Source: Mangrovicoccus sp.
GTDB taxonomy: Bacteria > Pseudomonadota > Alphaproteobacteria > Rhodobacterales > Rhodobacteraceae
NCBI GenBank assembly: GCA_025800345.1
Contig: JAOXSB010000005.1
Coordinates: 1 to 44,403 of the forward strand
DNA length: 44,403 nt
Direction of reading: 5' to 3'
The notes under the pieces are model-generated. The model was not told the DNA's origin. It saw only the letters and a program-made list of their open reading frames with translations, and searched no databases. Shown piece by piece: positions 32,863 through 42,404 of this stretch (positions are counted from its first letter, which is position 1; the number at the start of each line of letters is the position of its first letter). The translations under genes were made by a program, and so were the position numbers.

Positions 32863-33725
32863 CACGTTGCCTTTTCGTCTTGGCGGAGGGCGCGGGCAAA
32901 GCTTGCGGCCTGGGCCAGCGCGGTGGGATCAAGCCCGGTGGCATAGCCCTTTGCGGCCAGCATGGCGGCCAGATCTTCGGTGGCCACATTGCCCTTGGCC
33001 CCGGGCGCATAAGGGCAGCCGCCCAGCCCGCCCAAGGCGCTGTCAAACACCCGCAGCCCATGGTCCAAACACACCGCCACATTGGCCAAAGCCCGGCCAG
33101 CGGTGTCGTGGAAATGCCCGGCAAGCTGCGCCGGGGGCATCCGCTCTAGCACGGCGTGGAGCATCGCATCCACCCGCTCGGGCTGGCCCTGACCGATCGT
33201 GTCGCCCAGGGAGATCTCGTAACAGCCCATCTGCGCCAAGCGCGCGGCCACTTGGGCCACGGGCTGGGGCGCGATCTCGCCCTCATAGGGGCAGTCGGTC
33301 ACGCAGGACACATAGCCTCGCACCGGCAGGCCCGCCTCGGCCGCGCGGGCCATGAGCGGGGCAAAGCGATCAAAGCTTTCGGCGATGGAGCAATTGATAT
33401 TCTTCTGGCTAAAGCTTTCCGAGGCGGAGGCGAAAATCGCCACCTCATCCACCCCGGCGGCAATGGCGTTTTCCAGCCCCCGTAGATTGGGGGTGAGTGC
33501 GGTATAGGCGGTGCCGTCCCGGCGGGTGATGCCGGCCAGTACCTCGGCCCCATCGGCCATTTGCGGCACCCATTTGGGCGAGACGAAACTGGCGGTTTCG
33601 ATCTTGGCAAAGCCCAGATCCGAGAGCGCATTCACCAGGGCGATTTTCTGCGCCGTGGGCACAAAGCGGGCCTCGTTTTGCAGCCCATCGCGGGGGGACA
33701 TTTCAAATATCGTGACCTGATCCAT
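32862..33725 (-). CDS. hmgL: Hydroxymethylglutaryl-CoA lyase
   Basis: This 287-residue TIM-barrel lyase cleaves HMG-CoA to acetyl-CoA and acetoacetate, the last step of leucine breakdown. The N-terminal FEMSPRDGLQNEARFVP holds the catalytic Arg-Asp pair, VSPKWVPQMAD follows, and the signature GLGGCPYAPGAKGNVATEDL contains the catalytic Cys near residue 237. The HFHDT motif supplies metal-binding histidines. It sits 3 bp after the glutathione transferase gene and overlaps liuC. Confidence 0.95.
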   Translation of the reverse strand: MDQVTIFEMSPRDGLQNEARFVPTAQKIALVNALSDLGFAKIETASFVSPKWVPQMADGAEVLAGITRRDGTAYTALTPNLRGLENAIAAGVDEVAIFASASESFSQKNINCSIAESFDRFAPLMARAAEAGLPVRGYVSCVTDCPYEGEIAPQPVAQVAARLAQMGCYEISLGDTIGQGQPERVDAMLHAVLERMPPAQLAGHFHDTAGRALANVAVCLDHGLRVFDSALGGLGGCPYAPGAKGNVATEDLAAMLAAKGYATGLDPTALAQAASFARALRQDEKAT

Positions 33726-33728
33726 GAT

Positions 33729-34400
33729 TTAGACCTCGGGCATGTCATAGAGTTCTTGGGTATAGAGCAATGGCTCGCCCGGTTGCGGCAGGGCCGCTTG
33801 AAAGCCTGGGCGGGCTTGCAGTCGGGCATACCAAGCGCTGAGCGCGGGATAGGCGGCAAGGGGGGCAAAGCGGGTGCCCATATAGACCGCTTGGCCCACC
33901 GCCAGATCCGCGGCGGAAAACCCGCCCGCCAGCAAATACGCGCGCCCGTCCCTGGACAGATGGTTTTCCAGCGCCTCATAGCATTTGCGCAAGCGGGCCC
34001 GTTCGATTTTCATCACCGTGGGCGAGCGCATTTCAGGCTGAAACAAGATCACATGCTGTTGGGTCAGCGCCGCCGCATGTTGGGTGATGGTTTCGGCAAA
34101 ATGCACAAAGCTGAGCCAATCCACCCGTTCGGGGTGATCTGGCGCGCGGCCAAGCCCGCTGGGGTCAAACCGCTCGCATAGATATTCGATCATCGCGCCG
34201 CTTTCGATGATCTGCTGCCCGTTGATTTCCAAACAGGGCACCCGGCCCGCTGGTGAGCGGGCCAGAAAACCGGGATCGCGCAGGCTTTTGTCCAGGGGTT
34301 GGAGCACCAGTTGATACTCCAGCCCCAATTCCTGCAACAGCCAGAGCACCCGCATAGAGCGCGATTGCGGCGCGTGATGAAGGGTGATCTGCGGGCGCAT
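33729..34400 (-). CDS. Glutathione S-transferase family protein
   Basis: This cytosolic glutathione transferase has 223 residues. The N-terminal thioredoxin-like domain starts TLHHAPQSRSMRVLWLLQEL, with Ser in the SRS site expected to activate glutathione, and has GRVPCLEINGQQIIESGAMIEYL (cis-Pro and the glutathione gamma-glutamyl contacts). The C-terminal helical domain has AADLAVGQAVY. It lies directly between mccA and hmgL with almost no gap on either side, so it is expressed with the leucine pathway. Its substrate is unknown. A role in clearing reactive enoyl-CoA intermediates is a possibility, not shown. Confidence 0.9.
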   Translation of the reverse strand: MRPQITLHHAPQSRSMRVLWLLQELGLEYQLVLQPLDKSLRDPGFLARSPAGRVPCLEINGQQIIESGAMIEYLCERFDPSGLGRAPDHPERVDWLSFVHFAETITQHAAALTQQHVILFQPEMRSPTVMKIERARLRKCYEALENHLSRDGRAYLLAGGFSAADLAVGQAVYMGTRFAPLAAYPALSAWYARLQARPGFQAALPQPGEPLLYTQELYDMPEV

Positions 34401-36395
34401 CTATGCGTCCTCGGGTTCCAGCGCCAGCAACAGCGCCCCTTGGGCCACTTGTTCGCCCTCAGCCACTGTGACCTCGGCGATGCGGCCATCGCGCGGCGCG
34501 CTGAGCCGGTGTTCCATTTTCATGGCTTCCAGGATCACCAGGGTTTGCCCCTTTTCCACCGTTTGGCCGGGCGCAGCGGCGATTTGGGCCACCAGACCGG
34601 GCATGGGGGCAGCGATGGCGCCGCCTTGATCCTCATCACCCGCCGCATCCCCGTGATAGAGGTTCAGGCTGATGGTCTCGCCGCCGCGCTGCACGGTGAT
34701 CTCATCGCCCAAGACCAACACCAGCGCATCCCGGCGCATGCCATCCAGGTGATAGCGCAGCTTGTCGCCGTCGCGCGCCGCGCCGCCAAAACGGATCTCT
34801 CCGCCAGGGGTTTGCGCACAAAGGCTGCCATCGGCATGGGTGATCAGCGTGACAGTCTCTGCCGCCCCGCCAGGCTCGGCCGGGGCAAAGCGGATCTGTT
34901 GCCGCGCGGCCCCATGCAGACGGAAATTGCCCAAAGCGGCAAAGGGGTTGGCGCTGGGCGCAGCGGGTGGGGCCAGCAGGGCCAAAGCGCCCAAGGCGTA
35001 ATCCTCGGCCTGTGGCGCGGGCGGGTTGGTGAGCGCGTCTTGTTTGCGCCCGATCAGCCCGGTATCGACCCGGCCCGCGGCCACATCCGCATCTGCGATC
35101 AAGCGCGACAGAAAGCTGCGATTGGTGGTCAGCCCGCCGATCACCAGGGTTTCAAGCGCATGGGCCATTTGGTTCAGCGCGCTGGCCCGGTCCGGCCCAT
35201 GGGTGATGAGCTTGGCGATCATGGGATCATAAAAAGGCAGCACCTCGTCGCCCTGGCGCACGCCGGTATCCACGCGCAACCCGCTTTGCGCGGTGGGAAA
35301 GCGCAGATGATCAAGCCGTCCGGTGGCGGGCAAGAACCCGGCAGCGGGGTCTTCGGCGTAAAGGCGCAGCTCGACCGAATGGCCGGTGATTGACAGATCT
35401 TCCTGCGCAAAGGGCAGGGGGGCGCCCTGGGCCACCGCAAGTTGCAGCGCCACCAGATCCTGGCCAGTGATGGCCTCGGTCACCGGATGCTCCACTTGCA
35501 GGCGGGTGTTCATTTCCATGAACCAGAACCCATCCGGGCGCAGCGGACCCGAGCCATCGACGATAAATTCCACCGTGCCCGCGCCCGTATAGCCCACGGC
35601 CTGGCCCGCCCGCACCGCAGCCTCGCCCATGGCGGCGCGCATCTGCGCTGTCATATCCGGGGCAGGGGCCTCTTCGAGCACCTTTTGGTGGCGGCGCTGT
35701 AGCGAGCAATCGCGCTCGAACAGATGCACCACATTGCCATGGCTATCGCCAAAGATCTGGATTTCGATATGGCGGGGCTGGGTGATGTATTTCTCGATCA
35801 AACAGGCCGGATCGCCAAAGCTTTTCTCGCCTTCGCGCCGGGCGGCGGCGAGCGCCTCGGGAAATTCCGCCGGGTCTTCTACCAAGCGCATGCCTTTGCC
35901 GCCGCCACCGGCGCGGGCTTTGATCAGCACCGGGTAGCCGATTTCAGCTGCTTTCGCCGCCAGGAAATCGGGGTCTTGTTCAGCGCCGTGATAACCCGGC
36001 ACCACGGGCACGCCGGCGTCTTCCATCAGGGCTTTGGCCCCGTCTTTGAGCCCCATGGCGCGGATAGCCTTGGGCGAGGGGCCCACAAAGATCAACCCGG
36101 CGGCGGCCACGGCCCCCGCAAAATCGGGGTTTTCAGACAGAAACCCATAGCCGGGATGGATCGCATCCGCGCCGCTTTGGCGGGCCGCTTCCAGCACCTT
36201 ATCGGCGCGCAGATAGCTTTCGGCCACTGGGGCCGGTCCAAGGCAGATGGCTTGATCGGCCAAGGCCACATGCATGGCCCCTGCATCGGCCTGGGAATAG
36301 ACCGCGACCGTGGCGATGCCCAGATCCTGGGCCGAGCGGATGATGCGACAAGCGATTTCGCCGCGATTGGCGATGAGCAGTTTGCGAATTGCCAT
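34401..36395 (-). CDS. mccA: Methylcrotonyl-CoA carboxylase, biotin carboxylase/carrier subunit
   Basis: This 664-residue subunit is LiuD-like. The biotin carboxylase domain spans about 1-445: KLLIANRGEIACRIIRSA, the glycine-rich ATP loop KARAGGGGKGMRLV, then FMEMNTRLQVEHPVTEAITGQDLV. A linker region follows, and the biotinyl domain ends the protein with ILEAMKMEHRLSAP, placing the biotin lysine at residue 626. It carboxylates biotin for transfer to 3-methylcrotonyl-CoA by the MccB subunit, encoded 11 bp upstream. The identity as methylcrotonyl- rather than propionyl- or acetyl-CoA carboxylase comes from ivd and hmgL in the same operon. Confidence 0.94.
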   Translation of the reverse strand: MAIRKLLIANRGEIACRIIRSAQDLGIATVAVYSQADAGAMHVALADQAICLGPAPVAESYLRADKVLEAARQSGADAIHPGYGFLSENPDFAGAVAAAGLIFVGPSPKAIRAMGLKDGAKALMEDAGVPVVPGYHGAEQDPDFLAAKAAEIGYPVLIKARAGGGGKGMRLVEDPAEFPEALAAARREGEKSFGDPACLIEKYITQPRHIEIQIFGDSHGNVVHLFERDCSLQRRHQKVLEEAPAPDMTAQMRAAMGEAAVRAGQAVGYTGAGTVEFIVDGSGPLRPDGFWFMEMNTRLQVEHPVTEAITGQDLVALQLAVAQGAPLPFAQEDLSITGHSVELRLYAEDPAAGFLPATGRLDHLRFPTAQSGLRVDTGVRQGDEVLPFYDPMIAKLITHGPDRASALNQMAHALETLVIGGLTTNRSFLSRLIADADVAAGRVDTGLIGRKQDALTNPPAPQAEDYALGALALLAPPAAPSANPFAALGNFRLHGAARQQIRFAPAEPGGAAETVTLITHADGSLCAQTPGGEIRFGGAARDGDKLRYHLDGMRRDALVLVLGDEITVQRGGETISLNLYHGDAAGDEDQGGAIAAPMPGLVAQIAAAPGQTVEKGQTLVILEAMKMEHRLSAPRDGRIAEVTVAEGEQVAQGALLLALEPEDA

Positions 36396-36406
36396 ATCAG
36401 CGTCCT

Positions 36407-38017
36407 TTACATCCGGAAGAGGCCAAAGCGCGTGTCTTCGACCGGCGCATTCAGTGAGGCGGCCAATGACAGGGCCAGCACATCGCGGGACCGGGTGGGA
36501 TCGATGATCCCGTCATCCCAAAGCCGGGCCGAGGCATAAAGCGGGTGGCTTTGCCGGGCGAACATTTCTTCGGTGGGGCGGCGGAATTCGGCTTCGGCCT
36601 CTTCGCTCCAAGCCTCGCCGCGCCGCTCCATGGCGTCGCGTTTGACAATGGCCAGGGTTTTGGCAGCTTGCTCGCCCCCCATCACCGCGATGCGGCTATT
36701 GGGCCAGCTCCACAGGAACCGGGGGGAATAAGCGCGCCCGGCCATGCCGTAATTGCCCGCCCCGTAAGAGCCGCCCACCAGCATGGTGATTTTCGGCACT
36801 GCGGTGGTGGAAACGGCGGTGACCAGCTTGGCCCCGTGGCGGGCGATGCCGCCTGCCTCGGCCTGACGGCCAACCATGAAACCCGTGATGTTTTGCAAGA
36901 AGATCACCGGGGTTTTGCGCTGGCTGCACAATTCGATGAAATGCGCGCCTTTTTGCGCGCTCTCGGAAAACAGCACGCCGTTATTGGCCAAGATCCCCAC
37001 GGGCATGCCCCAGATCTGGGCAAAGCCGCAGACCAAGGTTTCGCCAAAGCGGGCTTTGAATTCATCAAAGCGGCTGCCATCGGTGATCCGGGCGATCACT
37101 TCGCGGATGTCATAGGGGTGTTTGGGATCATGGGGCACGATGCCCATGATCTCGGCGGGATCATAGAGCGGGGCTTCGGGGGCGCTGGTCAGCGCCGGGG
37201 TCTGGCCCGAGCCGGGCAGATTGCCGATGATGCGCCGGGCGATATCAAGCGCATGGGCATCATCCACGGCCAGGTGATCGGCCACGCCGGAAAGCCGCGT
37301 ATGCAGATCGCCGCCGCCCAGCTCTTCGGCGCTGACCACCTCTTGCGTGGCTGCTTTCACCAAGGGCGGGCCCGCCAGATAGATGGTGCCTTGATCGCGC
37401 ACGATGATGGTTTCATCGCTCATGGCGGGCACATAGGCCCCGCCTGCGGTGCAAGAGCCCATGACCACAGCGATTTGGGCGATGCCTTTGGCGCTCATGC
37501 GGGCTTGGTTGAAAAAGATCCGCCCGAAATGATCGCGATCGGGAAAGACCTCGTCTTGGTTGGGCAGGTTGGCACCGCCGGAATCCACCAGATAGACGCA
37601 AGGCAGGTGGTTTTCTTCGGCGATCTCTTGGGCGCGCAGATGCTTTTTCACGGTTAGCGGGAAATAGGTCCCGCCTTTGACCGTGGCATCATTGGCCAGC
37701 ACCATGACCGGGCGGCCTTGGACCTGGCCGATCCCGGCCACGGCCCCGGCGCTTGGGATCGCCCCGTCATAAAGCCCATGGGCGGCGAACATGCCAACCT
37801 CGAGAAAGGGCGAGCCGGGATCAAGCAAGTTTTGGATCCGGTCCCGGGGCAGCATTTTGCCCCGGCTCAGATGACGTTCGCGGGCTTTCTCGCCGCCGCC
37901 CGCCTGGGCGATTTCGGCGGCCTCGCGGATCTCGGCCAATTGCGCTTCCATCGCCGCTTGGTTTTGGACGAATTCAGCGCTGCGCGGCGAGACCGCGCTT
38001 TGGATCACCGCGCTCAT
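36407..38017 (-). CDS. mccB: Methylcrotonyl-CoA carboxylase, carboxyltransferase subunit
   Basis: This 536-residue carboxyltransferase is LiuB-like. It has [24 protein letters not shown] near the start, the acyl-CoA region [37 protein letters not shown], and a second glycine-rich region [27 protein letters not shown]. Each half contributes to the crotonase-like carboxyltransferase fold. It moves CO2 from biotin to 3-methylcrotonyl-CoA, giving 3-methylglutaconyl-CoA. The start overlaps the ivd stop by 4 bp. Confidence 0.94.
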   Translation of the reverse strand: MSAVIQSAVSPRSAEFVQNQAAMEAQLAEIREAAEIAQAGGGEKARERHLSRGKMLPRDRIQNLLDPGSPFLEVGMFAAHGLYDGAIPSAGAVAGIGQVQGRPVMVLANDATVKGGTYFPLTVKKHLRAQEIAEENHLPCVYLVDSGGANLPNQDEVFPDRDHFGRIFFNQARMSAKGIAQIAVVMGSCTAGGAYVPAMSDETIIVRDQGTIYLAGPPLVKAATQEVVSAEELGGGDLHTRLSGVADHLAVDDAHALDIARRIIGNLPGSGQTPALTSAPEAPLYDPAEIMGIVPHDPKHPYDIREVIARITDGSRFDEFKARFGETLVCGFAQIWGMPVGILANNGVLFSESAQKGAHFIELCSQRKTPVIFLQNITGFMVGRQAEAGGIARHGAKLVTAVSTTAVPKITMLVGGSYGAGNYGMAGRAYSPRFLWSWPNSRIAVMGGEQAAKTLAIVKRDAMERRGEAWSEEAEAEFRRPTEEMFARQSHPLYASARLWDDGIIDPTRSRDVLALSLAASLNAPVEDTRFGLFRM

Positions 38018-39177
38018 GCGGTTTTCTCGAACAGCTCGCGCCCGATCAGCATGCGGCGGATTTCGCTGGTGCCTGCGCCGATCTCATACAGCTTTGCATC
38101 GCGCAGCAAACGGCCGGTGGGATAATCATTGATATAGCCATTGCCGCCCAAGGATTGGATCGCCTCAAGCGCCATTTGCGTGGCTTTTTCCGCCGCATAA
38201 AGGATGCAGCCAGCCGCATCTTCGCGGGTGGTCTCGCCCCGGTCGCAGGCGGCGGCCACCGCATAGACGTAAGACCGGCAGGCATTATAGGTCACATACA
38301 TATCCGCCAGCTTGCCTTGCATCAGCTGGAAGGTGCCGATGGGTTGGCCGAATTGGCTGCGTTCATGCAGATAGGGCACGGTCACATCAAGACAGGCAGC
38401 CATGATGCCCAGCGGGCCCGCGGCCAGCACCACCCGTTCATAATCCAGCCCGCTCATGAGAACTTTGACGCCGCCGCCCTCGACCCCGAGCACGTTTTCC
38501 GCAGGCACTTCGCAATCCTCAAACACCAGCTCGCATGTATTGGAGCCGCGCATGCCCAGCTTGTCGAGCTTTTGGGCGGTGGAGAAGCCTTTGAACCCTT
38601 TTTCGATCAAGAAGGTGGTGATGCCGCGGGGGCCTGCTTCGGGATCGGTTTTGGCATAAACCACCAGGGTGTCCGCATCGGGGCCATTGGTGATCCACAT
38701 TTTATTGCCGTTCAGGATATAGCGGTCGCCATCCTTGCGGGCGCGCAATTTCATGGACACCACATCCGAGCCCGCGCCGGGCTCGCTCATGGCCAGGGCG
38801 CCCACTTGGGTGCCTGCCACCAGGCCGGGCAGGTATTTTTCCTTTTGCGCCTGGGTGCCATTGCGGCGGATTTGGTTCACGCAAAGGTTGGAATGGGCGC
38901 CATAGGACAAGCCCACCGAGGCCGAAGCCCGCGAGATTTCTTCGATGGCGATGCAATGGGCGAGATAGCCAAAGCCCGAGCCGCCAAATTCTTCTTCGAC
39001 GGTGATGCCCAGCAGGCCCAATTCCCCGAATTTCTGCCACAGATCCATGGGAAATTCATTGCTTTGGTCGATCTCGGCGGCGCGGGGCGCGATTTCTTCG
39101 GCAGCAAAGCGTTGCACGGTTTCACGCAGAGCTTGCAGCTCTTCGCTGATGGCGGGGCTAAATCCGGCACTGAACAT
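38014..39177 (-). CDS. ivd: Isovaleryl-CoA dehydrogenase
   Basis: This FAD enzyme has 387 residues, from ATG 39177, with GGAGG just upstream; the frame runs on inside tetR but is not part of the protein. The acyl-CoA dehydrogenase blocks [14 protein letters not shown] and [18 protein letters not shown] are present. The catalytic glutamate is Glu247 in [13 protein letters not shown], the site used by isovaleryl-CoA dehydrogenases. The usual C-terminal glutamate site instead reads [14 protein letters not shown], also typical. This pairing tells it apart from the valine-operon dehydrogenase in this window. It makes 3-methylcrotonyl-CoA. Confidence 0.95.
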   Translation of the reverse strand: MFSAGFSPAISEELQALRETVQRFAAEEIAPRAAEIDQSNEFPMDLWQKFGELGLLGITVEEEFGGSGFGYLAHCIAIEEISRASASVGLSYGAHSNLCVNQIRRNGTQAQKEKYLPGLVAGTQVGALAMSEPGAGSDVVSMKLRARKDGDRYILNGNKMWITNGPDADTLVVYAKTDPEAGPRGITTFLIEKGFKGFSTAQKLDKLGMRGSNTCELVFEDCEVPAENVLGVEGGGVKVLMSGLDYERVVLAAGPLGIMAACLDVTVPYLHERSQFGQPIGTFQLMQGKLADMYVTYNACRSYVYAVAAACDRGETTREDAAGCILYAAEKATQMALEAIQSLGGNGYINDYPTGRLLRDAKLYEIGAGTSEIRRMLIGRELFEKTA

Positions 39178-39179
39178 GG

Positions 39180-39818
39180 TTATCCTCCCTGGACATGTGT
39201 AAGCCCGACGCTTTGCAGCGCTGTTTGGGCATAGCATTCGATGATTTCTTCGCGGCTCAAACGGCCGCCTTCGCGGAACCAGCCGGTCACGCCCGTGAGC
39301 ATCGCCAGCAGAGCGCGGGCTTGGGTGGCTGGATCGATAATATGCAATTGGCCGCTCTCGCGCCCGCGGGCCAAAATATCCCGCAGCACGGTTTCATATT
39401 GATCGCGCAGTTCCAAAATGGCCGGTTTGCGATCCGGCTCGAGGCTGCGCAATTCCATATAGGCCAGGAACACATCCTCGGGATGATCCATGTGATAGGT
39501 GATGTGGAAGCGGATGAACGCCTCGGCCTGGGCGGCCGCATCGCCGTCTTTGGGCAAGGTTTCTTGCCAGGCCGCGAGCACCGTTTCCATATGGCTTTGC
39601 ATCAGCTCCACCAGGATGTCCTGTTTGGAGCGGAAATGGTTATAGATCGCGCTTTGGCGCACCCCCACTGCGGCGGCGATGTCGCGCATGGAGACCGCGT
39701 TATAGCCAAAGGCCACGAATAGGCGCAGCGCTTCGCGGCGCAGACTGTCTTTGGTGTGGTTGGCTTTGTGCGCGGGCATGGGGCTCTCAAGCATGAACGA
39801 CTGTTCTTTCACTTGCAT
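39180..39818 (-). CDS. TetR-family regulator, probable leucine-operon repressor
   Basis: The protein is about 212 residues; the start may be ATG 39818, 39794 or 39779, none with a strong ribosome-binding site. The N-terminal helix-turn-helix is [42 protein letters not shown]. The C-terminal ligand domain has [24 protein letters not shown]. It is the first gene of the operon, 2 bp before ivd, whose ribosome-binding site lies inside its end. It most likely represses its own operon and responds to a branched acyl-CoA; TetR-type LiuQ regulators are known for such operons in other Proteobacteria. The effector is inferred. Confidence 0.85.
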   Translation of the reverse strand: MQVKEQSFMLESPMPAHKANHTKDSLRREALRLFVAFGYNAVSMRDIAAAVGVRQSAIYNHFRSKQDILVELMQSHMETVLAAWQETLPKDGDAAAQAEAFIRFHITYHMDHPEDVFLAYMELRSLEPDRKPAILELRDQYETVLRDILARGRESGQLHIIDPATQARALLAMLTGVTGWFREGGRLSREEIIECYAQTALQSVGLTHVQGG

Positions 39819-39914
39819 GGGGCCGGGGATGGATCAAGGATTTTCGCCAGGCTTTTGCTGCAATCTGAGCTTGCGAATTTAGGGGCATGGCCTGCGACAT
39901 GGCGCTTGGGTGAA

Positions 39915-39943
39915 TTGAACCCTTGGGGCGGCAGGGTTAGACT
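39915..39943 (+). promoter_or_regulatory. Possible sigma-70-type promoter for cinA
   Basis: TTGAAC (39915-39920), then a 17-bp spacer and TAGACT (39938-39943), match the -35/-10 pattern at about four positions each. It lies 31 bp before the cinA start. An AACCCT/AGGGTT inverted repeat (39918-39938) overlaps it, possibly an operator. Confidence 0.4.
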
Positions 39944-39973
39944 CTGAGCAGTTGTTCAAGACAGGAGCCCGCC

Positions 39974-40714
39974 ATGACCCAATCTTCTTCTCCTACGGCG
40001 GCGATGCTGGTCATCGGCGATGAGATCCTGTCCGGGCGCACCCGCGATGCGAATATGCATTATCTGGCGGGCGAGCTGGTCAAACATGGTTTGCCGCTCT
40101 TTGAAGTGCGGGTGGTGTCCGATGACCGGGCCGCGATCATCGCGGCGGTGCAGGCGCTGTCAGAGCAATATACCCATGTGTTCACCTCCGGCGGGATCGG
40201 CCCCACCCATGATGATATTACCGCGGAGTGTATTGCCGCGGCTTTTGGGGCCTCGATTGATGTGCGCGCCGATGCGCGGGCGCTGCTTCAGGCCCATTAT
40301 GATGCCATGGGCACGGAGATGAACGCAGCGCGGCTGCGCATGGCGCGCATCCCTGACGGCGCGGCGCTGATTGCCAATCCGATTTCCGCCGCACCGGGGT
40401 TCAGCCTGGGCAATGTGCATGTGATGGCCGGGGTGCCCGCGATTTTTCAAGCGATGCTGGCGGATATTCTGCCGCGGCTGCAAGGGGGTGATCCGGTGCT
40501 GAGCCAATCGGTGACCGTGGAGAAAGCCGAGGGCGATATTGCCGCCGGGCTGGGGGCCTTGGCGGAAAGCTATGGGGATCTGAGCTTTGGCTCCTATCCC
40601 ACCTATTCCGATGGGCGCTACCGGGTGACTGTGGTGGTGCGGGGCACCGATGGGGCGCGGATTGATGCGGCCATGGCGGAACTGGCCCAACAGCTTGATC
40701 TTGCAGCCTCGTGA
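39974..40714 (+). CDS. cinA: CinA N-terminal-type (MoaB/molybdopterin-binding fold) protein
   Basis: This 246-residue protein has the MoCF-biosynth domain. Its motifs are LVIGDEILSGRTRDANMHYLA, FTSGGIGPTHDDIT (the characteristic GGxGPTxDD) and PGFSLGNVHVMAGVP. It corresponds to the N-terminal half of CinA and lacks the C-terminal nicotinamide-mononucleotide deamidase domain (PncC), as in many alphaproteobacteria where that part is separate. The CinA family has been linked to nucleotide repair (ADP-ribose or NMN handling), and some members to competence. GACAGGAG lies before the ATG. Its stop overlaps the next start as GTGA. Confidence 0.88.
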   Translation: MTQSSSPTAAMLVIGDEILSGRTRDANMHYLAGELVKHGLPLFEVRVVSDDRAAIIAAVQALSEQYTHVFTSGGIGPTHDDITAECIAAAFGASIDVRADARALLQAHYDAMGTEMNAARLRMARIPDGAALIANPISAAPGFSLGNVHVMAGVPAIFQAMLADILPRLQGGDPVLSQSVTVEKAEGDIAAGLGALAESYGDLSFGSYPTYSDGRYRVTVVVRGTDGARIDAAMAELAQQLDLAAS

Positions 40715-41478
40715 GCCTGGCTGAGACGATGCCCGATCTGCGGTTTTTTTCGGCGTTAGAGGCCACTTGGCCGCCGGCGGAAACAGCGCTTTGCGGCCCG
40801 TTCCGATTGCGCCGGGGCGCTGGCGGCGGCCAGCGGGTGTCTGCGGCAAGCGGGGCGGCGGGGATCTTGGATGCGACGCAGGCGGGGCAGGCCTTGGGAG
40901 CGGCTGAGGCGCAGATGCGCGCCTGGGGTCAGCGCCCGTTATTCATGTTGCGCGGGCCGCAAGAGGCCGGGTTTGACGATCTATTGGCGGCGCGCGGCTA
41001 TGAGATCAGCGATCCCACGCTGATGCTGGCCGGGCCGGTTGCGCCGCTGCTGCGCGAAGAGCTGCCCTTGCTGGGAGGGATCACCACGCCGCTGAGCTTG
41101 GCCATTTGCCGCGAAATTTGGGCCGAGGCCGGGGTGGGTCCGGCGCGCCAGGCCTTAATGGAGCGGATCACCGGTCCGGCGGTGGCGGTGATGGGCCGCC
41201 AAGGGGATGCGCCCGCGGCGGTGGCTTTGGCGGCGGCTGATGGCCCCATCGCCATGGTGCATGCGCTTTATGTGCGGCCCAAGGCCCGGCGTTCTTTGGC
41301 AGGATATCGCGTGATGCTGCGGGCGGCCCATTGGGCGGCGCGCCAAGGCTGCGAGACTTTGGCCGTGGCGGTGGTGGCGCAGAACGCTCCGGCGCGCGGG
41401 CTGTATGAGCGTTTGGGGCTGCGCCAGGTGGCGGCCTATCATTACCGGGTCGCGCCAGAGCCGGAGCCTTTGCCGTGA
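40711..41478 (+). CDS. GNAT-family N-acetyltransferase
   Basis: The protein is about 255 residues from GTG 40711 (GTGA overlap with cinA); ATG 40729 is an alternative. The C-terminal half shows the GNAT core: ALYVRPKARRSLAGYRVMLRAAHWAARQG, a variant of the acetyl-CoA-binding R/Q-x-x-G-x-G/A signature (ARRSLAG), and AVVAQNAPARGLYERLGLRQVAAYHY, with the N-x-x-A-x-x-x-Y-x-x-x-G-F/L pattern. The N-terminal half is a partial, divergent copy. The acceptor is unknown. It forms a tight cluster with cinA and an OmpA-type gene. Confidence 0.8.
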   Translation: MSLAETMPDLRFFSALEATWPPAETALCGPFRLRRGAGGGQRVSAASGAAGILDATQAGQALGAAEAQMRAWGQRPLFMLRGPQEAGFDDLLAARGYEISDPTLMLAGPVAPLLREELPLLGGITTPLSLAICREIWAEAGVGPARQALMERITGPAVAVMGRQGDAPAAVALAAADGPIAMVHALYVRPKARRSLAGYRVMLRAAHWAARQGCETLAVAVVAQNAPARGLYERLGLRQVAAYHYRVAPEPEPLP

Positions 41479-42404
41479 GGCTGCGCGCCGGGCTGTGGCC
41501 GATCATGGCCTTGGCCGCGCTGCCGCTTTGGGCAGAGCCCGCTTTGCGTTTGCCCCAAGGGGCCGAGCAGACGGCTCAGACCGATGATCCGCCGGGCCGC
41601 TATGGGGTGGCGCGCGGGGTTTGGGCCGATGGTGTGCTGCCCATGGAAGAGATCAATGGCCAGCGCCAGCGCAGGGCCTATCGTTTTTCCGATCGCCCGG
41701 GATTGATGCGCGATGTGATCGCTACTTTCGCCCAGCAACTGCGCGGGGCGGGGTATGAAATTCTGCTCTCTTGCCAGGATTACACCTGTGGCGGTTTTGA
41801 TTTCCGCCACCGTCTGGCGGTGCTGCCTTTGCCGGGCATGTATGTGGATCTTGGGGCGTTTCGCTATATCTCGGCGGCGCGCGGCACCGGGGATGATCGC
41901 GAATTGCTGGCGCTTTTGGCCAGTCGCAGCAACGGGGTTGTGCATCTGCAATGGGATCAAGTGACGGGGCTGGCGGTGCCGGATGAGATCATCTTGACCC
42001 CTGCGCCCTCTGCGCCCCCGACTGAACAAGGCGTGGCGCAAAGCTTTGCCGAACGCGGCTATATGGTGCTTGAGGATCTGCGCTTTGACGTAGGAGCCGC
42101 CACCTTGGCGGAAGCGGCCTATGGATCCTTGCAGCATTTGGCCGATTATCTCGCAGAGCATCCCGCGGCGCGCATCGCCCTTGTGGGGCATACGGATCAT
42201 ACGGGAAGCTTGGCGGGCAACCGCACCGTTTCGCGTCAGCGCGCGCAAGCGGTGGCGGACCTGCTGATGGCAGAGCACGGGATCGCGGCGGATCGCATGC
42301 TGGTGGAGGGCGTGGGATTCTTGGCCCCGCGCGCCGATAATCACAGCGCGGCGGGGCGAGAGGCCAATCGCCGGGTCACTGCAGTGCTGCTTGAAGGGGG
42401 TTAA
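41475..42404 (+). CDS. OmpA-domain protein, exported
   Basis: The protein is 309 residues from GTG 41475 (GTGA overlap). A signal peptide (LWPIMALAALPLWAEP) ends near residue 21. The middle (about 55-160) has two cysteines in LLSCQDYTCGGFDF, which may form a disulphide. A flexible PAPSAPPTEQG linker leads to a C-terminal OmpA/MotB-like peptidoglycan-binding domain with LVGHTDHTGSLAGNRTVSRQRA and ADNHSAAGREANRRV. It likely anchors to the cell wall from the periplasm. The N-terminal function is unknown. The last codon overlaps the LysR gene stop on the other strand (shared TTAA, 42401-42404). Confidence 0.87.
   Translation: MRLRAGLWPIMALAALPLWAEPALRLPQGAEQTAQTDDPPGRYGVARGVWADGVLPMEEINGQRQRRAYRFSDRPGLMRDVIATFAQQLRGAGYEILLSCQDYTCGGFDFRHRLAVLPLPGMYVDLGAFRYISAARGTGDDRELLALLASRSNGVVHLQWDQVTGLAVPDEIILTPAPSAPPTEQGVAQSFAERGYMVLEDLRFDVGAATLAEAAYGSLQHLADYLAEHPAARIALVGHTDHTGSLAGNRTVSRQRAQAVADLLMAEHGIAADRMLVEGVGFLAPRADNHSAAGREANRRVTAVLLEGG

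Noticed and set aside
37753-39234. Long plus-strand frame opposite ivd and mccB
   Set aside because: Both minus-strand genes are complete and conserved; the frame is a compositional shadow.
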